A DNA stretch of 41,651 bases from Candidatus Atribacteria bacterium (GCA_018402425.1 JAGYIZ010000017.1:1-41651), one strand, 5' to 3'. Numbered from the stretch's first letter, positions 16,988-25,899 are shown. Numbers and translations: made by a program. The notes: a model not told the origin generated them from the sequence alone.

Positions 16988-17815
16988 ATGGAACAAATAT
17001 TAGCTAAAATTGAAAAAAGCATTCAATCAATTCAAGAATATAGTAAAGTAAAACCAGAAATTGCCATTATCTTAGGGACTGGACTTGGAGAATTAGCTGA
17101 AGACATTGAAGACAAGGTGAGTATACCTTATCAAAAAATCAGCAATTTTCCAGTTTCTACCGTTCATGGACATAGTGGTAACCTTGTGTTGGGTAAAATA
17201 GAAGGTAAAAATGTTGTTGCAATGCAAGGGAGATTCCATTTCTATGAAGGATACAGTATGAAGGAAATTACTTTTCCTGTCAGGGTGATGAAAAAATTAG
17301 GTGCTAATATTATCATTATTTCCAATGCTGCCGGCGGTATGAATCGTTTTTTTGCAAGAGGAGATTTAATGTTGATTCATGACCACATTAATCTTATGGG
17401 AAGTAATCCTTTGATTGGTCCGAATGAGGAAAAGTTGGGCCCCCGTTTTCCCGATATGTCCCAGGCGTATGATCTAGAGTTGATTAAGTTGACTCAAAAA
17501 GTTGCCCTTGAAGAGGGAATTCTAATGCATAAAGGAATCTATGCAGGATTAACCGGGCCCATGCTGGAAACCCCGGCAGAGTATCGTTATCTAATAAAAA
17601 TGGGCGCTGATGTCGTAGGAATGTCTACTGTTCCAGAAGTAATTGTTGCTAATCATATGGGTATGCGAGTACTGGGAATATCATGCATTACTGATTTAGC
17701 TATTGATGGTGTAGTGGAGAAAGTCCAATTTGGGGAAATACTCAAAGCAGCAGCTAAATCTGAGCCAATCATGACTCGGATTGTAAGAAAGGTAATTAGA
17801 AATATTGATTATTAA
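16988..17815 (+). CDS. punA: Purine nucleoside phosphorylase (trimeric PNP/MTAP family)
   Basis: This 275-residue enzyme of the PNP/MTAP family performs phosphorolysis of purine nucleosides to base and sugar-1-phosphate. Motifs include ILGTGLGELAE, the phosphate-binding HGHSGNL, AMQGRFHFYEGY, NAAGGMN, TGPMLETPAEYR and GMSTVPEVIVA. The purine-site residue equivalent to Asn243 of human PNP is Asp236 here (CITDLA), a change linked in that family to 6-aminopurine substrates. Together with mtnA 0.6 kb downstream this allows a role with adenosine or methylthioadenosine. The stop overlaps the next gene by 11 nt. Translation depends on the G-tract upstream. Family certain; substrate preference inferred. 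Confidence 0.92.
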   Translation: MEQILAKIEKSIQSIQEYSKVKPEIAIILGTGLGELAEDIEDKVSIPYQKISNFPVSTVHGHSGNLVLGKIEGKNVVAMQGRFHFYEGYSMKEITFPVRVMKKLGANIIIISNAAGGMNRFFARGDLMLIHDHINLMGSNPLIGPNEEKLGPRFPDMSQAYDLELIKLTQKVALEEGILMHKGIYAGLTGPMLETPAEYRYLIKMGADVVGMSTVPEVIVANHMGMRVLGISCITDLAIDGVVEKVQFGEILKAAAKSEPIMTRIVRKVIRNIDY

Positions 17816-18266
17816 TCTTATTAAAGTATTTTTATTATCAACTTTACCGGTATTGGAGTTAAGAGGTGCTATACCTATTGCAATAAGTTATTACAAATTA
17901 CCGGTTATACCTAGTTATTTATTTTCAGTGATGGGAAATCTCGTTCCCGCAGTTTTTTTGTTACTATACCTTAAGCCATTTTCAGATTTCTTGCGAAAAT
18001 GGTATTTTTTTGATATATTCTTTTCTTGGTTGTTTAAAAGGACCAGAAGACATGAAAAAAAATACGAAAAATATGGTGCATTATTTTTATTATTTTTCGT
18101 TGCTGTACCTTTGCCCATTACAGGAGTATGGACTGGTTCTGTAGCAGCGTTTTTGTTTGGTATTCGATTCTGGTATGCTTTTCCGATGATGGCTGGTGGT
18201 GTACTAATTGCTGGAATGATTGTTACAGCTACTAATTTGGGTATTATTAATTTAATTGCCCATTAG
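17805..18266 (+). CDS. Small multi-drug export family membrane protein (COG2426)
   Basis: This 153-residue protein has about four membrane segments and the LELRGAIPIAI start typical of the COG2426/PF06695 family, plus the VPLPITGVWTGSVAA segment. The family is named for putative small-molecule export, but the transported substrate is not established. It overlaps the end of the PNP gene by 11 nt (ATG 17805 inside it), so the two are probably translated in a coupled way. The first residues differ from typical members only in a short hydrophobic start. The family assignment is good and the function uncertain. Confidence 0.82.
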   Translation: MIINLIKVFLLSTLPVLELRGAIPIAISYYKLPVIPSYLFSVMGNLVPAVFLLLYLKPFSDFLRKWYFFDIFFSWLFKRTRRHEKKYEKYGALFLLFFVAVPLPITGVWTGSVAAFLFGIRFWYAFPMMAGGVLIAGMIVTATNLGIINLIAH

Positions 18267-18280
18267 GATAAAATTTTATG

Positions 18281-18356
18281 TTTATTTAACCATAAAAGAC
18301 CTCAAGCCACCCGCTATGCGGGTGCAGTATTTACTGTAATGAGTGATAATGATAAT
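18281..18356. repeat. AACCAT half-palindrome joined to CCGCTATGYGGGTGC repeat, copy 2
   Basis: TTTATTTAACCAT (18281-18293) is the left arm of the palindrome family at 29693 and 33304, but no right arm follows. Instead AAAGAC leads into CACCCGC-tat-GCGGGTG (18308-18324), a perfect 7-bp hairpin, and an ATTTACT...ATAATGATAAT tail shared with 13881-13934. The two repeat types are thus joined in one element between a membrane-protein gene and mtnA. Confidence 0.6.
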
Positions 18357-18387
18357 TAAAAAATATCAGGAGTAACAATATTTTTTT

Positions 18388-19425
18388 ATGAGAAGAACTA
18401 TAGAATGGAAAGAAAACAAAGTAATCATGATAGATCAGAGAAAACTGCCCCATAATTTAGAAATAATAACTTGCAAAAATCATCATGAAGTAGCCGATGC
18501 AATTAAGAAGATGGCTATTAGAGGTGCTCCTGCTATTGGTGCTGCAGCGGCATATGGAATGGCACTTGCTGCAATAAATATTAATTCAGATAATATGTCA
18601 GAATTTCTTCAAGAATTAGAAAAAGCGAGCAATGAATTATCTCTTACCAGGCCTACTGCTGTTAATTTATTTTGGGCTATAAAAGAGATCTGGAGTATTA
18701 TTGAGAGGGAAAAATATTCGGTGAGTGAAATTCGTGCTAATATTTTATTAAAAGCCGAGCAAATAGCACAACAGGATATTCAAACCAATTATATGATAGG
18801 TAACAATGGTGTTGAATTATTTGACGATGGGGATAATATTTTAACTCATTGTAATGCAGGTTCACTGGCAACTGTATTTTATGGGACAGCTTTGGGAGTT
18901 ATTAGATCAGTTTTTAAAAAGAAAGTTAATATTAAGGTTTTTGCGGATGAAACCAGACCAGTTTTACAGGGTGCCAGATTAACTGCCTGGGAGTTGAAGT
19001 CTGAAAAAATACCTATAACTCTTATCTGTGATTCTGTTGCTGGTTTTTTAATGTTTGAGAAAAAAATCAATAAAGTAATAGTTGGCGCAGATAGAATAGC
19101 ATCAAACGGTGATGTTGCTAATAAGATAGGTACTTATAGCCTTTCAGTGCTGGCAAAGGAACATAAAATACCTTTTTATGTAGCAGCTCCAATATCAACC
19201 ATTGATTTTTCAATCAAAAGAGGAAACGAAATACCAATCGAAGAGCGAGACAAAGAGGAAGTTACAAATATAATGGGACAATCGATTGCTCCTATTGGTA
19301 TTGACGTATATAACCCGGCTTTTGATGTTACACCAAACAAAAATGTATCTGCAATAATCACAGAAAAAGGAATAATAAAGCCCCCTTTTTTAACCAATCT
19401 TAAAAAGGTAAATAAAAATAATTGA
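18388..19425 (+). CDS. mtnA: S-methyl-5-thioribose-1-phosphate isomerase
   Basis: This 345-residue member of the MtnA/eIF2B-like family isomerises methylthioribose-1-phosphate to the ribulose form in methionine salvage. The N-terminus carries KMAIRGAPAIGAAAAYGM. The two catalytic residues are visible as C155 (THCNAGSLATV) and D235 (GADRIASNGDVANKIGTY), equivalent to the Cys/Asp pair of the Bacillus enzyme. Length is normal. AGGAGTAAC lies upstream of ATG 18388. A phosphorylase gene just upstream could supply its substrate if it accepts methylthioadenosine. Related ribose-1,5-bisphosphate isomerases share the fold, but the motifs favour MtnA. Confidence 0.93.
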   Translation: MRRTIEWKENKVIMIDQRKLPHNLEIITCKNHHEVADAIKKMAIRGAPAIGAAAAYGMALAAININSDNMSEFLQELEKASNELSLTRPTAVNLFWAIKEIWSIIEREKYSVSEIRANILLKAEQIAQQDIQTNYMIGNNGVELFDDGDNILTHCNAGSLATVFYGTALGVIRSVFKKKVNIKVFADETRPVLQGARLTAWELKSEKIPITLICDSVAGFLMFEKKINKVIVGADRIASNGDVANKIGTYSLSVLAKEHKIPFYVAAPISTIDFSIKRGNEIPIEERDKEEVTNIMGQSIAPIGIDVYNPAFDVTPNKNVSAIITEKGIIKPPFLTNLKKVNKNN

Positions 19426-19448
19426 ATGCAATAGATTGAGGTGAAAAA

Positions 19449-20708
19449 ATGCAAAATCCGGATAAATTTTTAATTACCGGTGGTAAGCCGCTAAAGGGAA
19501 CAGTTGTAATTGATGGTGCTAAAAATTCTGCTTTATCTATTATGGCTGCCTGTCTTTTGTCACGAGAGGTTAGCATTTTAGAAAATGTTCCCAGGTTAAA
19601 AGATGTATACAGTATGATTGAAGTAATTAAAATACTGGGAGTAAATGTGGAATGGATAGATAATAATACACTTTCTATAGATCCCGATGATTTCAATAAC
19701 TATGAAGCACCTTATGAGTTGGTGAAAACAATGAGAGCTTCTTTTTTGGTTATGGGACCATTATTAGCTAGGCTTAAAAAAGCCAAGATATCATTACCAG
19801 GAGGATGTGCAATTGGTGCCAGACCTGTTGATTTTCACTTAAAAGGTTTTCGTGCCCTGGGTGCTAATATAACTACCGAAAAAGGATACATTAAAGCAGA
19901 GGTAAAAGAATTAAAAGGAAATGATATTTATATTGATTTTCCTAGTCTTGGTGCGACTGAAAATATAATGATGGCGGCTTCATTAGCAGAAGGCACTACT
20001 ATGATAGAGAATGCAGCAAAAGATCCTGAGGTTATTGAATTAGGAAATTTCCTAAATAAGATGGGAGCTAAAATTGATGGATTGGGTAATGACATTGTTA
20101 CTATTACCGGAGTAAAAAGCTTAAAAGGTGTAAAGTATAGAATTATTCCTGATCGAATAGAGGGTGGAACATACATGATTGCCGCTGCAATTACTAGAGG
20201 AAATGTAGAAATAAAGAATGTCAATCCTTATTATTTAAAATCATGTATTGTAAAACTTGAAGAATCTGGTTTGAGAGTAAGTACCAAAGATGATAGTATA
20301 TTTATTAGTGACCCGGAAGGAATCAAATCAGTTGATATCAAAACTATGCCATTTCCTGGTTTTCCTACTGATATGCAAGCACAATTTATGGCTTTGATGA
20401 CTATTGCTAATGGAACTAGCATTATTACTGAGAATGTTTTTGAAAATCGCTTTGCGCATGCAGGCGATTTGAGAAGAATGGGTGCTGATATCAAAATAGA
20501 AGGAAGGAATAGTATCATTAAAGGAGTTAAAAAGCTTAGTGCTGCACCTGTTATGGCTTCTGATTTAAGAGGAGGTGCTGCCCTCGTATTAGGGGCATTA
20601 GTTGCAGAAGGAACAACAGAAATCAGCAGGATTTATCATATTGATAGAGGCTATGTTAGGTTAGAGGAAAAATTGAGGTCATTAGGTGCTAACGTTAGAA
20701 GAGAATAA
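19449..20708 (+). CDS. murA: UDP-N-acetylglucosamine 1-carboxyvinyltransferase
   Basis: This 419-residue EPSP-synthase-fold enzyme catalyses the first committed step of peptidoglycan precursor synthesis, transfer of enolpyruvate to UDP-GlcNAc. The start KPLKGTVVIDGAKNSAL is diagnostic. The catalytic loop cysteine is C120 in GGCAIGARPVDFH; because it is Cys, the fosfomycin target residue is retained. The C-terminal DLRGGAALVLGALVAEGTT is typical. A GAGGTG site precedes ATG 19449. It is followed by an MreB/Mbl-type gene, an order resembling the murAA-mbl neighbourhood of Bacillus without the intervening sporulation genes. Confidence 0.97.
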   Translation: MQNPDKFLITGGKPLKGTVVIDGAKNSALSIMAACLLSREVSILENVPRLKDVYSMIEVIKILGVNVEWIDNNTLSIDPDDFNNYEAPYELVKTMRASFLVMGPLLARLKKAKISLPGGCAIGARPVDFHLKGFRALGANITTEKGYIKAEVKELKGNDIYIDFPSLGATENIMMAASLAEGTTMIENAAKDPEVIELGNFLNKMGAKIDGLGNDIVTITGVKSLKGVKYRIIPDRIEGGTYMIAAAITRGNVEIKNVNPYYLKSCIVKLEESGLRVSTKDDSIFISDPEGIKSVDIKTMPFPGFPTDMQAQFMALMTIANGTSIITENVFENRFAHAGDLRRMGADIKIEGRNSIIKGVKKLSAAPVMASDLRGGAALVLGALVAEGTTEISRIYHIDRGYVRLEEKLRSLGANVRRE

Positions 20709-20833
20709 AAAAGAACAATGTAATAGAAAAATATGTTTCATATGATACAATATTAATTAATCTGTTTTTTTATGGTATAAAAATATTTTAAGACAAATAA
20801 TGATTAGGGATGTTTGAGGAGGTAGCTTTCAAT

Positions 20834-21853
20834 ATGCTTGGGATGGATAAAAGTTTAGGAATAGATTTAGGAACTGTAAGTGTATTAATATTTCAAAAAG
20901 GAGTAGGGATAGTTTTACAAGAGCCTTCTGTGGTTTCTATTTATAAGGATACCGGAAAAGTTTTTGCAGTTGGAAAAGATGCTAAAGAAATGTTAGGGAA
21001 AACACCCGGAAACATTATTGCTCTTGAACCAATGAAGGCAGGGGTTATTGCTGATTATGATGTAACAGAAAAAATGTTGACCTATTTTATAAAAAAAGTA
21101 TCTTCTAATTCCAAATTATTTCGGCCACAGGTGGTTATATGTGTACCAGCAGGTGGTACGGAAGTAGAAAAAAGAGCAGCTCTGGAAGCAGCTGTGCAAG
21201 CAGGTGCCAAAAAAGCCTATTTAGTTGAAGAATCGATTGCTGCTGCAATTGGTGCCGGTTTAGATATTAGTGAACCTTATGGAAATATGGTAGTGGATGT
21301 AGGAGGAGGGACTACTGATATTGCAGTTATTTCACTGGGAGGAATTGTCGAAAGTGAATCTTTACGAGTTGCCGGAAATAATTTTGATGAAAATATTATT
21401 AAATATATTAAAAGCAAATATAATCTCATGATAGGTGAAAAAACTGCAGAAAATTTAAAAAAAGAAATTGGCTCAGCTATGGAGCAGGAACAGGAGAGTT
21501 TTGCAGAGATTAGGGGAAGAGACCTTGTTTCTGGTTTGCCTAAAAGTATTGAAGTTGGTTCTTCAGAGGTTCTAGAGGCTATTTCGAAAACTTTAGAATC
21601 AATATTGGATGGCATTAGAATGGTTCTGGAAAGGACACCTCCTGAACTATCAGCTGATATAGCGGATAAAGGAATGGTACTTACCGGAGGCGGAGCCTTA
21701 CTAAGGAATTTTGATGTATTATTAACCAAAGTTAATAAAATACCTGCTTATGTTGCTGAAAATCCAATATCGTGTGTTGCTTTGGGAGCTGGAAAGGTAT
21801 TAGATCAAATTCATTTATTAAAACAGGGATTAATCAGCAGTACACAAAGATAA
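20834..21853 (+). CDS. mreB: MreB/Mbl family actin-like cytoskeletal protein
   Basis: This actin-like ATPase of about 339 residues forms filaments that direct side-wall synthesis. It has the phosphate-1 motif GIDLGTVSVLIF, connect-1, the phosphate-2 motif VDVGGGTTDIAVIS, and the adenosine motif LTGGGALLRNFD. The frame is open from an ATG at 20810, but GAGGAGG lies inside that stretch, so ATG 20834 is the better start. Its separation from mreD-mrdA-rodA and location after murA resemble Bacillus mbl; a second MreB may lie before the window together with mreC. The amphipathic N-terminal membrane segment is short. Confidence 0.92.
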   Translation: MLGMDKSLGIDLGTVSVLIFQKGVGIVLQEPSVVSIYKDTGKVFAVGKDAKEMLGKTPGNIIALEPMKAGVIADYDVTEKMLTYFIKKVSSNSKLFRPQVVICVPAGGTEVEKRAALEAAVQAGAKKAYLVEESIAAAIGAGLDISEPYGNMVVDVGGGTTDIAVISLGGIVESESLRVAGNNFDENIIKYIKSKYNLMIGEKTAENLKKEIGSAMEQEQESFAEIRGRDLVSGLPKSIEVGSSEVLEAISKTLESILDGIRMVLERTPPELSADIADKGMVLTGGGALLRNFDVLLTKVNKIPAYVAENPISCVALGAGKVLDQIHLLKQGLISSTQR

Positions 21854-21892
21854 TAGATATATTTTAGGAGAATTTTAGATATTTTTAACATA

Positions 21893-23773
21893 ATGATATC
21901 ATTAAAAATAAGTAAGATAAAAAAAGAGTTAAATAAGATAATAATATTTTCTTTTTTCTCGATACTATGCTTATTATTATTACAGTCGGTCATTTGTGCC
22001 CAAGAAGAGTTTATGCCTATTGATGAAATATGTTCTGGCATGAAAGGTATCGGAAAAACTGTCTTTTCAGGAATAGATATTGAAGAATTTGATGTTGATG
22101 TAATTGACATTATTTCGGGTACGGGAATTAATAATAGTTATTTATTGGTTAAATTAAGTGGGGATAAAATTGATGAAAATGGTGGTATTTCTGCCGGAAT
22201 GAGTGGAAGCCCTGTTTATATTGATGGAAAATTAGTAGGGGCTATATCACATGCCTGGGAAATGAGTGAACATAACCTATGCCTTGTTACACCAATAGAT
22301 AGGATGATAAAATTACTTGATTATACTACTGAAAATAATCAAAAAATAATTTCTGATGTCATAGACAACCATACAGTTTCTGTTTCTTTGGATAATGACT
22401 TGCGAAAAAATATAGTAAGAAACATTCCGGAATATGAGAATGTTATTAATTTTTCTGAACAATTAGAAAAAAATATTTCTTCACTTGATTTTAGATATAT
22501 CCAATCACCTTTATTGATTAGTGGGTTTGATGGACGGGCACATAAATTAATTAAAAGTAATCTTCTTAAAAAGGGTGCCACATCCGTTAAAAATATCTCT
22601 GAATTGCAAAATATTAATACAGAATTGGACATTGAAGCGGAAGTAAGGGAATTAGAATCTGGCTCTGCAGTTGGTGTACAATTATCTACTGGAGATGCAA
22701 GCGTCCTAACTATTGGGACAGCAACCTATCGCAATGATAATTTTGTTTTAGCATTTGGTCATCCTTTTATGCATCTTGGTAATGTATCTTACCTTTTTTC
22801 TGCGGTTTATATATACTATAGTTTCCCCAGTATTGTTATGCCTTTTAAGGTAGGGTTTCCTTATTGTTTGGTAGGGGAAGTAACACAAGATAGAGATGCG
22901 GGTATTTTGGCAAATTTGAATCGTTTTCCGCAGATTGTATCATGTAAAGTGAAAGTTTACGATATAGATAAGAGTGTAAACATTCAAAGTGGCTCAAAAA
23001 TTGTGCCACAAAACGATATTGTACAAAGTATAACCAGTGCGCTGCTGATACAATCAATAGACCACGCAATTGATAGAATAGGGCAAGGGACAGCCACTGT
23101 TAGTATAGAATTACGAGCTGAAAAATCAGGAGAAATGCTAATATATGAAAATATGTTTTTTAGCAAAGACGATATTGCTATACAATGTACTAAGGATTTT
23201 GAAGAAATAATTGATTTGATGATTAACAACTATGGTGAAAAAATAGCATTAAGTGAGATTAAAGTTGATATTAGCATAAGGGAGCAAAATCAAAGCGCTA
23301 TTATAAAAGAAGTAAAATTGAGTGAAGAAGAATTTCTACCTGGTGATACTATAGATGTAGAAGTTAAAATTAAGCCATTTCGGAAACCTGAAGAAATCAA
23401 AATATCAAGAATAGAATTGCCTGATGATCTGGAACCAGGAGAGGCAGTATTGATTGTTAGAGGAGGTTCATCGACGGAAATAATAAGTGATAAAGCAAAT
23501 TTTGAAGACAAAGATAAATACTTATTAGATGGATGGGAAGAAATCAAAACACATTTTCAGAAGAAGATAAAAAATAATCAAATTGTTGCCGAGTTAATTC
23601 CCATAAATGAACGAGAAAGATTATCCTTAATAAATCAAGAAGAAAATGTAAAAATAGATGAAAATGAATTAAGAACAATTATGGAAACTGATTTAATTGT
23701 GGAAGGATATCAGGAAATGTACTTGAATATCAAGAATGAAGAAAACAAAAGCAAGGACAGGAATCATGAGTAA
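21893..23773 (+). CDS. SpoIVB-type S55 peptidase domain protein
   Basis: This exported protein of 626 residues begins with a basic stretch and hydrophobic signal (about 15-36). The next 250 residues contain the S55 peptidase hallmarks: ICSGMKGIGKTVFSG near the start and the nucleophile serine in GGISAGMSGSPVYIDGK, followed by GAISHAW. A later GHPFMHLGNV segment is also typical of this family. The C-terminal 200 residues are a charged region with a probable beta-sandwich domain and no recognised name. SpoIVB acts in sporulation signalling, but no sporulation gene is seen here. The ispD start codon overlaps its stop (ATGAGTAA). Confidence 0.85.
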   Translation: MISLKISKIKKELNKIIIFSFFSILCLLLLQSVICAQEEFMPIDEICSGMKGIGKTVFSGIDIEEFDVDVIDIISGTGINNSYLLVKLSGDKIDENGGISAGMSGSPVYIDGKLVGAISHAWEMSEHNLCLVTPIDRMIKLLDYTTENNQKIISDVIDNHTVSVSLDNDLRKNIVRNIPEYENVINFSEQLEKNISSLDFRYIQSPLLISGFDGRAHKLIKSNLLKKGATSVKNISELQNINTELDIEAEVRELESGSAVGVQLSTGDASVLTIGTATYRNDNFVLAFGHPFMHLGNVSYLFSAVYIYYSFPSIVMPFKVGFPYCLVGEVTQDRDAGILANLNRFPQIVSCKVKVYDIDKSVNIQSGSKIVPQNDIVQSITSALLIQSIDHAIDRIGQGTATVSIELRAEKSGEMLIYENMFFSKDDIAIQCTKDFEEIIDLMINNYGEKIALSEIKVDISIREQNQSAIIKEVKLSEEEFLPGDTIDVEVKIKPFRKPEEIKISRIELPDDLEPGEAVLIVRGGSSTEIISDKANFEDKDKYLLDGWEEIKTHFQKKIKNNQIVAELIPINERERLSLINQEENVKIDENELRTIMETDLIVEGYQEMYLNIKNEENKSKDRNHE

Positions 23774-24461
23774 TATAGCTGTCATCGCTGCCGCCGGAAA
23801 CGGAGAAAGACTTAATTGCCATATAAGTAAAATGTTGGCAAAAATATTAGATAAGCCAGTACTCTTTCATACCCTGGATCAATTTGAAAAGTCAAAAAAA
23901 ATTGATGAAATCGTGTTAGTTGTTCATCCAAAGGATTTGAAATGTATTGAAGAGGAGATTGTAAAAAAGTATAAATATAATAAGCTAAGTGCCATAGTTT
24001 TGGGCGGACTGACCAGGCAGGAGTCTGTATATCGTGGGTTGCAATCTATCAAGAAAACCGATGGTATTGCTTGTATCCATGATGGTGCGAGGCCATTGGT
24101 TGAAGGATGGATGATTGAAGAGACTATAAAAATAACTGATTCTTATGATGGAGCAATTATGGCGGTACCGGTAGTTGAAACAATAAAGAAAGCATTATTA
24201 CAGGAAGGGTTAGTTGAAAAAACAGTCAATCGTGATGAATTTTGGATTATTCAAACACCCCAGACTTTTAAGTTAAAGTATATTAGGGAATTATATAAGA
24301 AAGCAAAAGAAGAAGGACTAAAAGCTACCGATGATTCTTCAATAGTAGAGCATTATGGAGGAAGTGTAAAAATTGTAGAAAGTTCAAGAGAAAACATTAA
24401 GATAACTACATCTGTAGATATGGTATTAGCAGAAATATTAATGAAGAATCGAATTAAATAA
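23766..24461 (+). CDS. ispD: 2-C-methyl-D-erythritol 4-phosphate cytidylyltransferase
   Basis: This 231-residue cytidylyltransferase is the third step of the MEP isoprenoid pathway. Motifs are AAAGNGERL at the N-terminus, IHDGARPL, and IQTPQTF, with TDDSSIVEH near the C-terminus. The nucleotide-binding motif is slightly off the usual GxGxRxxxxxPK, with SK in place of PK. The frame extends up to 23736, but ATG 23766 gives the family N-terminus and overlaps the stop of the S55 gene by 8 nt. It is followed 1 nt later by ispE and then ispF, so three consecutive MEP-pathway steps sit in one operon. Confidence 0.95.
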   Translation: MSNIAVIAAAGNGERLNCHISKMLAKILDKPVLFHTLDQFEKSKKIDEIVLVVHPKDLKCIEEEIVKKYKYNKLSAIVLGGLTRQESVYRGLQSIKKTDGIACIHDGARPLVEGWMIEETIKITDSYDGAIMAVPVVETIKKALLQEGLVEKTVNRDEFWIIQTPQTFKLKYIRELYKKAKEEGLKATDDSSIVEHYGGSVKIVESSRENIKITTSVDMVLAEILMKNRIK

Positions 24462-24462
24462 G

Positions 24463-25350
24463 ATGATTAAACTAAGGAGTTATGCAAAATTAAACCTATA
24501 TTTAGATATTGGCGAAAAATTGGATAATGGTTATCATAACATTGAAACTATATTCCAAACAATTAATCTATTTGATGAAATAAAAATTGAAAAATTGAAT
24601 GAACCTACCTATTACATAGTTTGTAATAATGATGAAGTGCCTGTCGGGAAAGAAAGCATAGTCTATCGAGCGATAGAGATAATAATGAAAGGCAAAAATA
24701 AGGGTGTTGCTGTATCAATTGATAAGAAAATTCCTCTTGCCTCAGGATTAGGTGGCGGTTCCTCAAATGTTGCATCTATATTACTAGGTATTTGTAAGTT
24801 ATTTCAAATAAAAGTAAGTACCTCACAATTAATTGCTATTGCTACCAGTCTGGGAATGGACATACCCTTTTTTATTGAAAGAGGAACAGTTTATGCCAGA
24901 GGAAGGGGTGAAATCCTTTTTCCGCTTACTTTAGAAGATCGGCCGATTCATTTGATATTAGTAAACCCGGGGATTGCGATATCAACAAAGTGGGCTTATC
25001 AAGCTTTTGACGAAGATAAAAAAGAGGATTTCAATAAACCAATTTTAGATATTATTAGATATATAAACCAAAAAGATGTGATTAACATATCTAAGATTAG
25101 AAAATATATCTATAATAGGTTTGATTCTATTATATGCAAGAAATATCCCCTAATAAGTGAAATTAAAAGTCAACTAATAGAATTTGGGGCTTTATCTGCT
25201 ACAATATCCGGTAGTGGGCCAACTGTATATGGAGTTATGGAAAATAAACAAAAAGCGGATGAAGTTTACAAAAAATTAAAAAATCAATATCCATTTGTAT
25301 ATAGAGCAATGACTGTAAGGGCAAAAAATATATTTATAAATAATGATTGA
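24463..25350 (+). CDS. ispE: 4-diphosphocytidyl-2-C-methyl-D-erythritol kinase
   Basis: This 295-residue GHMP-family kinase phosphorylates CDP-methylerythritol in the MEP pathway. It shows the substrate-binding start SYAKLNLYLDIGEKLDNGYH, the ATP-binding glycine-rich loop PLASGLGGGSSN, and the third GHMP motif ISGSGPTVYG. Length is normal. The ATG lies 1 nt after the ispD stop, so expression is coupled. No departures from the family were noted. Confidence 0.95.
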   Translation: MIKLRSYAKLNLYLDIGEKLDNGYHNIETIFQTINLFDEIKIEKLNEPTYYIVCNNDEVPVGKESIVYRAIEIIMKGKNKGVAVSIDKKIPLASGLGGGSSNVASILLGICKLFQIKVSTSQLIAIATSLGMDIPFFIERGTVYARGRGEILFPLTLEDRPIHLILVNPGIAISTKWAYQAFDEDKKEDFNKPILDIIRYINQKDVINISKIRKYIYNRFDSIICKKYPLISEIKSQLIEFGALSATISGSGPTVYGVMENKQKADEVYKKLKNQYPFVYRAMTVRAKNIFINND

Positions 25351-25389
25351 TTTTTTATAGTATAAAATTATCAAGAGGATAACAAAAAA

Positions 25390-25866
25390 ATGAAAGTAGG
25401 ATTTGGTTATGATGTTCATCGCCTCAAAATAGGAGAAGCATTAATTTTAGGTGGGGAGAAGATAGTTTATGAGAAAGGATTAGTAGGTCATTCTGATGCC
25501 GATGTAGTAATTCATGCTGTTATGGATGCTTTGTTAGGGGCATCCGGTCAAGGAGATATTGGGGTACATTTTCCGGACAGTGACCCAGGATTTAAAGATA
25601 TTTCAAGTTTGTATTTACTGGAAAAGGTAAAAAAATTGTTAGATAAAAAAAGGTTTACAGTATCTAACATAGATTTAACTGTAGTGATCGAAAAACCGAA
25701 ATTATCCGTTTATTACGATAAAATGAAAAAAAATATTGCGGTGGTATTAAAAATACCTAAAGATAATATTAATATTAAAGCCACAACAAATGAGGGCATT
25801 GGATTTATTGGTCAAGAAGAGGGTATTGCTACCTTTTGTGTTGCTTTGTTAGAAAAAATCACCTAA
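25390..25866 (+). CDS. ispF: 2-C-methyl-D-erythritol 2,4-cyclodiphosphate synthase
   Basis: This 158-residue trimeric enzyme closes the cyclodiphosphate ring in the MEP pathway. The zinc-binding Asp and His of GYDVHR and the His of GHSDADVVIHA are present, as is the DIGVHFPDSD loop and the C-terminal TTNEGIGFIGQEEGIA signature. It is the third of three consecutive isoprenoid genes, 39 nt after ispE. ATG 25390 is preceded by AAGAGGATAAC. Everything appears intact. Confidence 0.97.
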   Translation: MKVGFGYDVHRLKIGEALILGGEKIVYEKGLVGHSDADVVIHAVMDALLGASGQGDIGVHFPDSDPGFKDISSLYLLEKVKKLLDKKRFTVSNIDLTVVIEKPKLSVYYDKMKKNIAVVLKIPKDNINIKATTNEGIGFIGQEEGIATFCVALLEKIT

Positions 25867-25870
25867 TATA

Positions 25871-25899
25871 TTAAAATTATACTGTATTTATTATATAAT
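25871..25899 (+). promoter_or_regulatory. Candidate promoter for the DUF1844 gene
   Basis: TTAAAA (25871-25876) and TATAAT (25894-25899) are separated by 17 nt just after ispF. A second weak pair, TTGACA (25913) and AATAGA, lies downstream. In AT-rich DNA such matches arise often, so this is tentative. Confidence 0.3.

Noticed and set aside
13881-18356. Complete insertion sequence
   Set aside because: No transposase frame or fragment lies in or beside the hairpin repeats.
21277-21729. Long minus-strand frames (here and within murA, clpC, pgk)
   Set aside because: They mirror well-supported + strand genes, have serine/leucine-rich shadow composition and no recognisable domains.
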